Shown: positions 6,135-13,395 of the stretch, in pieces
Position numbering within the stretch: the first letter of the stretch is position 1
Layout of the letters: the number at the start of each line of letters is the position of its first letter
NCBI GenBank assembly: GCA_023392395.1
Contig: JAEVZE010000050.1
Span: 1-29,144, forward strand
Length of the DNA: 29,144 nucleotides
Direction: 5' to 3'
DNA from: Bacillota bacterium
Lineage (GTDB): Bacteria; Bacillota; Clostridia; Christensenellales; Aristaeellaceae
Made by a program: the position numbers and the translations under genes
The notes under the pieces: generated by a model
Seen by the model: the letters and a program-made list of their open reading frames with translations, nothing else
The model's database searches: none
What the model was told of the DNA's origin: nothing

Positions 6135-7376
6135 ATGCGACTGGAACGGGTGCAGGTGGAGCGGGAACTGACGCCGGGCGAAGCGCCGCGCGGCGAGTTT
6201 TACGCCCGAGAACTCACATTCGTCGCGCCCCAGCTGATCGAAAAGTATCGGGGCAAGGCGCAGTTGATCTACCTGGACCCCCCGTTTTCCACCGGCGACA
6301 CCTTCGTCATGCGCACGAGGGTTGGCGAAAAGGACTGGAAGAGCGGCCAGGGCACGCTGACGCAGACCGCCTACCGGGATGATCTGCCGCAAGAGGACTA
6401 CTACCGTCTGCTTCGGACCGCGCTGGAGACCGCCCACGCGTTATTGTCTGAGAGCGGCGTTCTGTTTCTGCACGTTGATGCCCGCGCCAGCGCGCGTCTT
6501 CGGCTCATCGCCGATGAAATCTTTGGCGAGGCCAACTTCCTCAACGAGATCATCTGGTCCTACCAGACCGGCGGCCGCGCCAAGCGTTACTTCAGCCGCA
6601 AGCACGACAACATCCTGTTCTACCGCAAGGGCAGGCGCTACTTCTTCAACATCGCCGCCGTGCCCATCGAACGGGAGGGCGCGCGGCGCAACCACATGAA
6701 GCGGCACGTGGACACCGATGGACGGGTGTACCGGTCGATCCGCTCCGGCGGCAAGATCTACACCTACTACGACGACGAACCCGCCTACCCCGGCGACGTG
6801 TGGGACGACGTGAGCCACCTGCAGCAGAAGGACCCGCAGCGCACCGGCTACGACACGCAAAAGCCCCTGAGCCTTTTGACGCGCATCGTCCGTTGCGCCT
6901 CACGGCCCGGCGACCTGGTGATGGACCTGTTCGCGGGCTCCGGCACGTCGCTTGAAGCCGCTCGGCTGGAGGGCCGCCGCTTTGTGGGCGTGGACATGAG
7001 CCCCGTCTCCCACATGACGGTGCGCAAGCGCCTGATGGGCGCGCAGATGCTGTTCGACGCGCCGCCGTCCCAGGGCGATCCTTCCGCCGCCTGTTCGATG
7101 CTGCCGGGCGTCGGCTTTTATGAACTGTCGCTGGACGCGTTTGAACTGGAGGAGGGCCTCGTCGCCCGGGCATTTAAAGGTCTTGACGCGGTAGACAACT
7201 GGGGCGCGGGATACCTTCGAGGCGGCGCGTTCCACCTGATGGCGCGGGAGGAACGCACCCAAAAGACCCCTCAGCTGACGGGGCGGCTGAGCCTTCCGGT
7301 GTTTGAGGGCACGCCGGTGTTGCGCGTGTGCGACGTGACGGGCCGCGCTTTCCACTATCTGCTGCAGGGCGTATAG
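6135..7376 (+). CDS. Site-specific DNA methyltransferase, beta class (probable N6-adenine)
   Basis: The 413-residue protein is an S-adenosylmethionine-dependent DNA amino-methylase. The catalytic motif IV LIYLDPPFSTGDTF (DPPF at residues 48-51) comes before the cofactor motif I VMDLFAGSGTSLEAA (FAGSG at 266-270), the order that defines the beta class. The TQKPLSLLTRIV segment is also typical. N6-adenine specificity is more likely than N4-cytosine but not certain. The last ~105 residues, after GRRFVGVDMSP and VRKRLMGAQM, form a tail I do not recognise. GGGGGTGG precedes the ATG. No restriction endonuclease, specificity subunit or phage gene flanks it, so it appears to be an orphan methylase in a housekeeping region with its own promoter and terminator. 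Confidence 0.9.
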   Translation: MRLERVQVERELTPGEAPRGEFYARELTFVAPQLIEKYRGKAQLIYLDPPFSTGDTFVMRTRVGEKDWKSGQGTLTQTAYRDDLPQEDYYRLLRTALETAHALLSESGVLFLHVDARASARLRLIADEIFGEANFLNEIIWSYQTGGRAKRYFSRKHDNILFYRKGRRYFFNIAAVPIEREGARRNHMKRHVDTDGRVYRSIRSGGKIYTYYDDEPAYPGDVWDDVSHLQQKDPQRTGYDTQKPLSLLTRIVRCASRPGDLVMDLFAGSGTSLEAARLEGRRFVGVDMSPVSHMTVRKRLMGAQMLFDAPPSQGDPSAACSMLPGVGFYELSLDAFELEEGLVARAFKGLDAVDNWGAGYLRGGAFHLMAREERTQKTPQLTGRLSLPVFEGTPVLRVCDVTGRAFHYLLQGV

Positions 7377-7437
7377 GATCAAACATCCTCACTCCTTCAA
7401 AAAAACCGGCTTTTCGCAAGGGGATAAATTAACGGAA

Positions 7438-7476
7438 ACCGCCGCGCGGGCGCGCTTGCGCACCGGCGGCGTTTCT
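7438..7476 (+). terminator. Intrinsic terminator of the methylase gene
   Basis: CCGCCG and CGGCGG enclose an inner GCGC-GCTT-GCGC hairpin and are followed by cgTTTCTT. The structure overlaps the -35 region of the serC promoter. Confidence 0.7.
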
Positions 7477-7484
7477 TGTATAAT
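7456..7484 (+). promoter_or_regulatory. Probable promoter of the serC-serA-PHP operon
   Basis: TATAAT (7479-7484) is perfect; TTGCGC (7456-7461) lies 17 bases upstream and is a weak -35. It overlaps the methylase terminator. Confidence 0.65.
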
Positions 7485-7490
7485 CATCGG

Positions 7491-7659
7491 CAATCTACCA
7501 ATGTAAAACGTGAAAGCGTCCCAGGGCGGCGAAATGTTCTTCCCGCAGGGCAAAACAACGCGGCGGGAAGGCACCCGGCGCGGTTTTGCGCAAAAATGAC
7601 CGTCTTTAAGACATTTCCGCGTTTGCGTTTGGGAAAATATACTGGGGAGGCGTTCAAGG
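7491..7659 (+). promoter_or_regulatory. About 169-base leader of serC with a strong hairpin
   Basis: If transcription starts near 7491, serC has a long leader. It holds CTTCCCGC (7539-7546) pairing with GCGGGAAG (7563-7570), an 8-bp stem with a 16-base loop, and a GCGC-GGTTTT-GCGC hairpin near 7578-7591. No T-box sequence and no known riboswitch core is visible. A control function is possible but not shown. Confidence 0.4.
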
Positions 7660-8742
7660 ATGAACCGCGTATTCAACTTTGCTCCCGGACCCGCCGTGAT
7701 GCCGCTTGAAGCGCTGGAGACCGCCGCGCGTGAGATGACTTCGTATAAAAATACGGGTGTCTCCGTGATGGAGATGAGTCACCGCTCCAAAATGTATCTG
7801 GAGATCTTCGATGAGACGGTGGCCCTGATCCGCGAGCTGATGAGCATCCCCGACGAATACGCGGCTCTCCTTTTGCAGGGCGGTGCCACCGGCCAGTTCG
7901 CCGCGGTACCGATGAACCTTTTGACCGGCAGCGGCAAGGCCGACTACGTGGACAGCGGCAGCTTTGCCCACAATGCGATGATCGAGGCCGGAAAATACGG
8001 CAAAGTCCGCGCGGTCGCGAGCTCCCGCGATATAAACTACACCCGTGTTCCCGAAATCGACCCCGCTTCCCTCGATCCGGAGGCCGACTACGTGCACATC
8101 ACCACCAACAACACCATCTTCGGCACCCGCATAACCGAAATCCCCAAGACCGGGAATGTGCCGCTGGTGGCCGACATGTCCTCGAACATCCTGTCCGAGG
8201 TTTATGATGTCAAGGACTTTGGCGTGATCTACGCCGGCGCGCAAAAGAACATCGGCCCCTCGGGCGTTACGCTGGTGATTGTCCGCCGGGATCTTTTGGG
8301 CCGCGAAATGCCCATCACCCCCAACGTGCTGAACTGGAAGAAGATGACCGACGCCGACTCCATGTACAACACCCCCACCACCTACTCCATCTACATGGCG
8401 GGGCTGTGCCTGAAGTGGCTGAAGGGGTTGGGTGGCGTTCCCGCCATCGAAAAAGTCAATATCGAGAAAGCCAAGTTGCTTTACGACTGCATCGACGGCA
8501 GCGCTCTGTTCAAGGGCGTCGCCGAAACCCCCTGGCGCTCCCGCATGAACGTCACCTTCCGCACCGGAGACGAGGCGCTGGACGACGCCTTCGTCAAGGA
8601 AGCGGCGAAGGCCGGGCTCATCAACCTTAAGGGCCACCGCTCGGCGGTCGGCATGCGCGCCAGCATCTACAACGCCATGCCCGTCGAAGGCGTGGAAAAG
8701 CTCGTGGCCTTCATGAAGCAGTTCGAAGCCGGGAGGGCCTGA
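7660..8742 (+). CDS. serC: Phosphoserine aminotransferase
   Basis: SerC converts 3-phosphohydroxypyruvate and glutamate to phosphoserine, the second step of serine biosynthesis, using pyridoxal phosphate. The 360-residue product has the family length and begins VFNFAPGPAVMPLEALE. It carries the diagnostic SVMEMSHRSKMYLEIF, LLLQGGATGQFAAVPMNLL, and the PLP-lysine region VIYAGAQKNIGPSGVTLVI with K196 as the Schiff-base lysine. GGGGAGG lies upstream of the ATG. It is followed after 2 bases by serA, forming an operon with a PHP phosphatase. Confidence 0.97.
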   Translation: MNRVFNFAPGPAVMPLEALETAAREMTSYKNTGVSVMEMSHRSKMYLEIFDETVALIRELMSIPDEYAALLLQGGATGQFAAVPMNLLTGSGKADYVDSGSFAHNAMIEAGKYGKVRAVASSRDINYTRVPEIDPASLDPEADYVHITTNNTIFGTRITEIPKTGNVPLVADMSSNILSEVYDVKDFGVIYAGAQKNIGPSGVTLVIVRRDLLGREMPITPNVLNWKKMTDADSMYNTPTTYSIYMAGLCLKWLKGLGGVPAIEKVNIEKAKLLYDCIDGSALFKGVAETPWRSRMNVTFRTGDEALDDAFVKEAAKAGLINLKGHRSAVGMRASIYNAMPVEGVEKLVAFMKQFEAGRA

Positions 8743-8744
8743 GC

Positions 8745-9908
8745 ATGTACAAGATCAAGACGCTCAACGAGATTTCGCCGATCTACAAGGACTATCTGTG
8801 CCAGGACCAGTACGCGGTGGGCGCGGACGTGGAAACCCCCGACGCAATCCTGGTGCGCAGCGCCGACATGCACAAGCTGGAGCTGCCGGGGTCTCTTCTC
8901 GCCGTGGCCCGGGCAGGAGCGGGCGTCAACAACATCCCCACCGAGGCTCTAGCCCAGAAGGGTGTGGTGGTGTTCAACACCCCCGGTGCCAACGCCAACG
9001 CCGTGCGCGAGCTGGCGGTGGCGGCGCTGCTGCTCTCCTCCCGCAAGATCATCGGCGGCATCGAGTGGGTGAAGACGCTCAAAGGCATGGGCGCGGAGGT
9101 GCCCAAGCTGGTGGAAAAGGGCAAGAGCAAGTTTGTAGGCCCGGAGCTGCGCGGAAAGACGCTGGGCGTCATCGGTCTTGGCGGCGTGGGCGTATTGGTG
9201 GCCAACGCGGGCGCGGGGCTGGACATGAACGTCATCGGCTTCGACCCGTTTGTCACCGTCGAGCACGCCTGGATGCTGTCCCGCTCGGTGCACCGCGTGT
9301 CCAGCCAGGACGAGCTGCTGGCAAAGAGCGACTACGTATCCATTCACATCCCGCTGCTGGAGGAAATCCGAGGCACCTTCAACGCTGCGACGCTGCGCAA
9401 GATGAAAAAGGGCGCGACGCTGATCAACCTGTCCCGCGGCGAGCTGGTGGTGAGCCGCGACGTGCTGGCTGCCATCGAAAATCGTCAGATCCGCGCCTAC
9501 GTCACCGACTTCCCGGAGGACGAACTGATTGGCGAAAAGGGCATCATCGCCATCCCGCACCTGGGCGCGTCCACGCCGGAGAGCGAGGACAACTGCGTGG
9601 TCATGGCCAGCTGCCAGATCGACGATTACCTGAAGCGTGGTGCGATCCGGAATTCCGTCAACTACCCGGACTGCGAACTGGGTGACATCGCGGGCCACCG
9701 CATCTGCGTGCTGCACGCCAACGTGCAGGGCGTCGTGGGCGCGATCACCTCGCGCATCGCGGCATTGAACATCAACATCGGCGGCATGGTCAACCGCTCC
9801 CGCGGCAAGTACGCCTACACCGCGCTGGACCTGGACGGCGAAGTATCGCCCGAACTGGCCGCGCAGATCGAAGCGCTTGACACGGTGTACGGGGTGCGCT
9901 GCCTGTGA
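8745..9908 (+). CDS. serA: D-3-phosphoglycerate dehydrogenase
   Basis: This NAD-dependent enzyme oxidises 3-phosphoglycerate to 3-phosphohydroxypyruvate, the first step of serine synthesis. The 387-residue product shows the D-2-hydroxyacid dehydrogenase layout: substrate domain, Rossmann domain with TLGVIGLGGVGVLVANA (about residues 140-156), the catalytic arginine in INLSRGELV, and the catalytic histidine in IPHLGASTPESEDNC. The C-terminal ~75 residues (HRICVLHANVQGVVGAITSR onward) are an ACT domain that commonly gives serine feedback control. It is of the short form without the extra intervening domain. It follows serC by 2 bases and overlaps the next gene by 4 bases (GTGA). Confidence 0.95.
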   Translation: MYKIKTLNEISPIYKDYLCQDQYAVGADVETPDAILVRSADMHKLELPGSLLAVARAGAGVNNIPTEALAQKGVVVFNTPGANANAVRELAVAALLLSSRKIIGGIEWVKTLKGMGAEVPKLVEKGKSKFVGPELRGKTLGVIGLGGVGVLVANAGAGLDMNVIGFDPFVTVEHAWMLSRSVHRVSSQDELLAKSDYVSIHIPLLEEIRGTFNAATLRKMKKGATLINLSRGELVVSRDVLAAIENRQIRAYVTDFPEDELIGEKGIIAIPHLGASTPESEDNCVVMASCQIDDYLKRGAIRNSVNYPDCELGDIAGHRICVLHANVQGVVGAITSRIAALNINIGGMVNRSRGKYAYTALDLDGEVSPELAAQIEALDTVYGVRCL

Positions 9909-10732
9909 CGCGCGTCCTGTCTTCGCCCCACAACCACACCCGCTACGTGGACGGGAAAAACACCGCGCCGGAGATGGCGGAGGCGGCGTTTCAGGCGGGT
10001 TTTGTGTCCTTTGGCTTTTCGGAGCACGGCCAGCAGCTCTTTGACCAGGAGTACGCGCTGAGCGCGGAGAGCGCGGCCGCCTACCGGGCGGAGGTTCTGG
10101 CGCTGAAGGCGCAATACGCGGGCCGGATGAAGATCTGGCTGGGCATCGAGCGAGATTCCTACGCGGATTTCGACCGCTCCGCCTATGAGTACGTGATCGG
10201 TTCCACACACTACCTGCCTTCGGGGGACGGTCACATTGCGGTGGACAGCACCGAGGAGAACCTGAAAAAGCTGATTGAAGAAAGCTATGGCGGCGACCCC
10301 TACCGGATGGCTGCGGACTACTTCGCAAGGCACGCGGATTTCCTTACGTTCTTCCGCCCGGACATCATCGGCCACTTCGACCTGGTCAAGAAGATGAACG
10401 GACGATTGCGCCTATTTGACGAGGCCGATCCCCGGTACACGCGCCCCGCGATGGAAGCGCTGGAGCGCGCGGCGGCAAGCGGGGCGCTTTTGGAAGTCAA
10501 CACCGGCGCGGTTGCTCGCGGTTGGCGGAATGATCCCTACCCTTCCCCGCGGCTGCTTGCGCGCTGGCGGGAGCTGGGCGGCCGCACGATCGTGAGCGGA
10601 GACAGCCACGACATACGCTTCATCGACTGCGCCTTTGACCTTTGCGTCGAGATGCTCAAAAGCGCGGGCTTCACGGAAGCCTGGCGCCTCGGAACCGGGG
10701 ATGCGCTCTTTGAGCCCTATTCCCTCCTCTGA
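9905..10732 (+). CDS. PHP-family phosphatase (HisJ-like histidinol-phosphatase)
   Basis: The 275-residue product is a PHP-domain metal-dependent phosphoesterase of the HisJ type. Metal ligands appear in order: SPHNHTRY (HxH), FGFSEHG, GIERDS, GSTHYLP, IIGHFDL and SGDSHDI. HisJ-type enzymes usually dephosphorylate histidinol phosphate. Here the gene overlaps serA by 4 bases and no other histidine gene is seen, so phosphoserine phosphatase activity, the step missing from the operon, is a reasonable alternative (inference only). The start is GTG at 9905 within the serA stop. A bidirectional terminator follows. Confidence 0.88.
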   Translation: MTRVLSSPHNHTRYVDGKNTAPEMAEAAFQAGFVSFGFSEHGQQLFDQEYALSAESAAAYRAEVLALKAQYAGRMKIWLGIERDSYADFDRSAYEYVIGSTHYLPSGDGHIAVDSTEENLKKLIEESYGGDPYRMAADYFARHADFLTFFRPDIIGHFDLVKKMNGRLRLFDEADPRYTRPAMEALERAAASGALLEVNTGAVARGWRNDPYPSPRLLARWRELGGRTIVSGDSHDIRFIDCAFDLCVEMLKSAGFTEAWRLGTGDALFEPYSLL

Positions 10733-10735
10733 GCC

Positions 10736-10786
10736 AAAAAATACCAACCGGCATAAGCACATTGAATGCTTACGCCGGTTCTGTTT
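10736..10786. terminator. Bidirectional terminator, also hairpin P0 of repeat copy B
   Basis: AACCGGCATAAGCA (10746-10759) pairs with TGCTTACGCCGGTT (10767-10780) over 14 positions with one mismatch; the loop is CATTGAA. On the minus strand it is followed by GGTATTTTTT, a strong T-tract; on the plus strand by CTGTTT, weaker. It would end the serine operon (plus) and the Xre gene or the repeat element (minus). Confidence 0.8.
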
Positions 10787-10979
10787 ATCGGCGACCCTGC
10801 CCGGTCATTCATTCATTTCCGGTGACCCGCGCGCCGGAAATGTGTTTCCATAACCAGTGCGTACACTGGTGGAGGAAACATTTCCTTCAGTCAGTGAGCC
10901 GCCCGGAAAATCCGCAGATTTTCAGGCCCGCGCAGTATTGCTCCATCGCGGAGAAATGCCGCTCCGCGGATTTTCTCCG
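10746..10979. repeat. Structured repeat, copy B (hairpins P0-P4)
   Basis: The order matches copy A: P0 10746-10780, P1 10814-10842 (10 bp, 9-base loop GACCCGCGC), P2 10845-10878 (15 positions with two mismatches, loop CGTA), P3 10894-10931 (outer stem, internal loop GCCCG/A, inner 7 bp, loop CGCA) and P4 near 10947-10968 (CGCGGAG/CTCCGCG), which competes with CGGAGAAA/TTTCTCCG ending at 10979. Spacing from P0 to P1 is 33 bases against 34 in copy A, and the P2-P3 linker is 15 bases in both, ending AGTCA. It fills the whole gap between two convergent genes. No coding frame with a ribosome binding site is present. Confidence 0.75.
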
Positions 10980-10982
10980 TCT

Positions 10983-11294
10983 TTAGCTCTCCCACTCTTC
11001 CAGGTTGTCGGTGATGATCTTGGCGATCTCCTCCAGCACGACGCGCTGTCGTCCGCTGGCCGGGGTCTTTTGCAGCACGTTGTCGTGCAGCGAATCCTGC
11101 AGCATGTAATCGACTGAGAGACTCAATTCGTTGGCAATGGCCACCAGCGTTTCGACGCTGGCCTTGCGCGTGCCCCGCTCAATGTGCCCCAGAAAGGAGA
11201 GCGAAAGCCCCAGCTTTTTGGCCAGCTCCTCCTGCGTCATGCGCATTGCTTTGCGGCGCTTGCGGATCCTCATGCCCAGGCTCTTGTAGTCCAT
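10983..11294 (-). CDS. Xre-family helix-turn-helix regulator
   Basis: The 103-residue protein has an N-terminal HTH_3/Xre domain: LGMRIRKRRKAMRMTQEELA, then KKLGLSLSFLGHIERGTRKA (turn and recognition helix), then SVETLVAIANELSLSVDYML. The remaining ~35 residues (SLHDNVLQ to LEEWES) are short and probably helical. It resembles phage-repressor-like and SinR-like regulators. I chose ATG 11294 because GAGGGG lies about 8 bases upstream; the ATG two codons earlier (11300) is only two bases from it. A palindrome at 11319-11333 in its 5' region suggests autoregulation. Its 3' end abuts repeat copy B. Confidence 0.88.
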   Translation of the reverse strand: MDYKSLGMRIRKRRKAMRMTQEELAKKLGLSLSFLGHIERGTRKASVETLVAIANELSLSVDYMLQDSLHDNVLQKTPASGRQRVVLEEIAKIITDNLEEWES

Positions 11295-11318
11295 GCTCAT
11301 TACCCCTCGCCCGCGTAT

Positions 11319-11333
11319 GCGTTAAAGTAACGC
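11319..11333. promoter_or_regulatory. Candidate operator of the Xre regulator
   Basis: GCGTTA-AAG-TAACGC is a perfect 6+3+6 inverted repeat 25 bases before the Xre start codon. Its size suits a HTH dimer. A -10/-35 for the minus-strand gene could not be assigned with confidence nearby. Confidence 0.5.
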
Positions 11334-11417
11334 GCCGGAAGACTCGGCGCGGTTGGAACGAGATTTTTGACGCGGTTTCGACATGAAAAGTTCCGGCTCC
11401 GGCGCTTTCTTCAGTGC

Positions 11418-11447
11418 TTGATAAGGATCGTCAAAAAATGCTATAAT
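11418..11447 (+). promoter_or_regulatory. Sigma-A promoter of the membrane protein-kinase-sigma-like operon
   Basis: TTGATA (11418-11423) and TATAAT (11442-11447) are 18 bases apart, with TGC just before the -10 (extended -10). Confidence 0.85.
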
Positions 11448-11476
11448 AAGAAAAACTTTCGTTTTCGGAGCGACCG

Positions 11477-11890
11477 ATGCATTTCAAAGAGCGGCGCTGG
11501 CCGTGGATCCTTCTGGGACAGATCGGGATCGTGTCCCTGCCCACGGCGCTGGCGGTCATGGTGCTCCTGGCCGAGCCGGACGTGGCGGGGCCGCTTTACG
11601 GCGCGCTGATGTGGGGCATCGTACCGCTGACCGGCGCACTGACGGCGTTTTTCGCAGTCCGGCTGGGCCTGACCGCCTTCGCGGCCTTCTGGCTGCCGCC
11701 CATCGCCCAGACCGCCACCCATTGGATGATCGCCGGGCTCCCGCCGCTCTCTTTTGGCATGCCGCTGACGGCGTTGCTGGTCTCCATCGTGGGTGCGGCG
11801 GCGGGCGAAGAATGGATGAGGCGCGGGGGGAAGCCGCGCGGGGGACATAAGAAAAAGGATACCGGAGGCGCGACATGGCGAAAAACTTGA
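11477..11890 (+). CDS. Small polytopic membrane protein, unknown function
   Basis: I do not recognise this family. The 137-residue product has about four hydrophobic segments: roughly residues 10-32 (ILLGQIGIVSLPTALAVMVL), 38-62, 63-82 and 93-110 (MPLTALLVSIVGAAAG), followed by a basic cytoplasmic-type tail rich in Arg, Lys and Gly. CGGAG lies just upstream of the ATG. Its last 16 bases overlap the start of the kinase gene in another frame, so the two are probably translated together. The basic C-terminus after the overlap region could be shorter in relatives. Confidence 0.72.
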   Translation: MHFKERRWPWILLGQIGIVSLPTALAVMVLLAEPDVAGPLYGALMWGIVPLTGALTAFFAVRLGLTAFAAFWLPPIAQTATHWMIAGLPPLSFGMPLTALLVSIVGAAAGEEWMRRGGKPRGGHKKKDTGGATWRKT

Positions 11891-13395
11891 TTCTGACCTG
11901 CGACGCGGGCACCACCGGCAGCAAGTGCTCGGTGTTTGACCCCAAGGGCGTCGCGCTGTGCGTTGTCAAGAAGGAGTACCCGACCTCCTACCCCAAGCCC
12001 AACTGGGCCGAGCAGAACCCGGATGCGCTGCTGGAGGCCATCTTGGGCGGCATCAAGGAGCTTTTGAGCCAGGTCAATCCCGCCGACATCGCCTGCGTAG
12101 GTCTGTCTGGCACGATGAACGGGTGCATTGCCACTTCGGAGGATGGCCGCGCGCTGTACCCCAACATCATCCACTCGGATTCCCGCGCGTGGCGGGAGGC
12201 GCAGCAAATCGAAAAGACGATCTCCCGGGACGACTTCTACCGCATGACCGGAAACCGCCTGGATCACCACTTCACGCTGCCCAAGATCCTGTGGATGCGT
12301 GCGCACCTGCCCGACGTCTACCGGCGCACCCGCTGGTGGCTCAACACCAAGGACTATCTATACGCCCGGCTCACCGGAAAAGTGGGTTATACCGACTATT
12401 CCGACGCCTCGCTGACCATCGCGCTGGACCTGAAGAAAAAAGCCTGGGCTTCGGAACTTTTGACCGATCTGGGCTTGGACCCGTCCCGGATGCCGCAAGT
12501 GCTCAAGGGCTCGGATGTGACCGGCCGCATCACCCGCGAGGTGGCCAAGCTCACAGGGCTCCTGCCTGGAACGCCGGTTGCCATCGGCGGCGGTGACGGC
12601 GCGTGCGCGGGCCGCGGCGCGGGGCTGTACAAGCCGGGCAACGGCTATTGCTGCATCGGCTCCAGCGCGTGGGTGTCCCAGCTGACGCCGGAACCGCTCC
12701 TGGACGAAAAACAGCGCATCTTCAACTATCTGGACATGGACGGCGAGATCAACCACTCGCTGGGCGTGGTGCAGACCGCCTCCTCCGCCTACGACTGGGC
12801 GGTGGGCAACCTCCTGAACGACGGCAGGAAGCTCACCAGCGCCGACCACTCCCGCATCGAGAACATGGCGCGGCAGATCGAGCCGGGCGCGGAGGGCGTC
12901 ATGTTCCTGAATACGCTGATGGGCGAGCGCACTCCCTACTGGGACCCCAACACCAAGGGGTGCCTGGTGGGCTTCTCGCTCTACCACGACCAGCGCCATG
13001 TGGCGCGGGCGATCTTCGAGGGCGTGGCGCTGTCGCTGAACACGGTGGCCCGCATCATGGCGGAAAACGGCGCGCCGATCGACTCCATCATCCTGACCGG
13101 CGGCGGCGCGCGCAGCGGGCTGTGGCCGGACATCTTCGCCAGCGTCTTCGGCGTGCCCACCAGCGTGCACTATGCGCCGGGCGAGGGCACCAGCCTGGGC
13201 GCGGCGATGACCGCGGGCGTGGGCATCGGCATCTTCAGGGATTACGAACAGGCGGCGGGCATCGTGCGCGCCCGCTCGCAGCACACGGTCAACCCCGCCT
13301 GGTATGACAAGTACCAGCGGGTGTACGAGCTCTACAGCGGCATCTACGAGCGCATGAAGCCCATCTTTGATGGCATCGCGAAGGAATGGCCCTGA
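11875..13395 (+). CDS. FGGY-family carbohydrate kinase (xylulokinase-like)
   Basis: The 506-residue protein has both FGGY domains. The N-terminal LILTCDAGTTGSKCSVFD is the phosphate 1 loop; VAIGGGDGACAGRGAG carries the likely catalytic base D241; SIILTGGGARSGLWPDIFAS and GTSLGAAMTAGVG form the C-terminal nucleotide-binding part. The family phosphorylates sugars or polyols such as xylulose, ribulose, gluconate or glycerol. The substrate segments read GLSGTMNG and NIIHSDSR, which differ from the usual GxSGQMHG and WxDxR patterns of xylulokinase, so the substrate is uncertain. No isomerase or sugar transporter lies nearby. RBS ACCGGAGG precedes the ATG. Confidence 0.9.
   Translation: MAKNLILTCDAGTTGSKCSVFDPKGVALCVVKKEYPTSYPKPNWAEQNPDALLEAILGGIKELLSQVNPADIACVGLSGTMNGCIATSEDGRALYPNIIHSDSRAWREAQQIEKTISRDDFYRMTGNRLDHHFTLPKILWMRAHLPDVYRRTRWWLNTKDYLYARLTGKVGYTDYSDASLTIALDLKKKAWASELLTDLGLDPSRMPQVLKGSDVTGRITREVAKLTGLLPGTPVAIGGGDGACAGRGAGLYKPGNGYCCIGSSAWVSQLTPEPLLDEKQRIFNYLDMDGEINHSLGVVQTASSAYDWAVGNLLNDGRKLTSADHSRIENMARQIEPGAEGVMFLNTLMGERTPYWDPNTKGCLVGFSLYHDQRHVARAIFEGVALSLNTVARIMAENGAPIDSIILTGGGARSGLWPDIFASVFGVPTSVHYAPGEGTSLGAAMTAGVGIGIFRDYEQAAGIVRARSQHTVNPAWYDKYQRVYELYSGIYERMKPIFDGIAKEWP

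Noticed and set aside
5933..6136. N-terminal extension of serS by 68 codons
   Set aside because: It covers the serS promoter and has no resemblance to SerRS; ATG at 5932 fits the family.
10762..11117. Small open frames over repeat copy B
   Set aside because: Same reasons as for copy A; they also run into the minus-strand Xre gene.
13386..13388. ATG as start of the sigma-like gene
   Set aside because: The AAGGA site at 13381-13385 directly abuts it; the ATG at 13395 has proper spacing.
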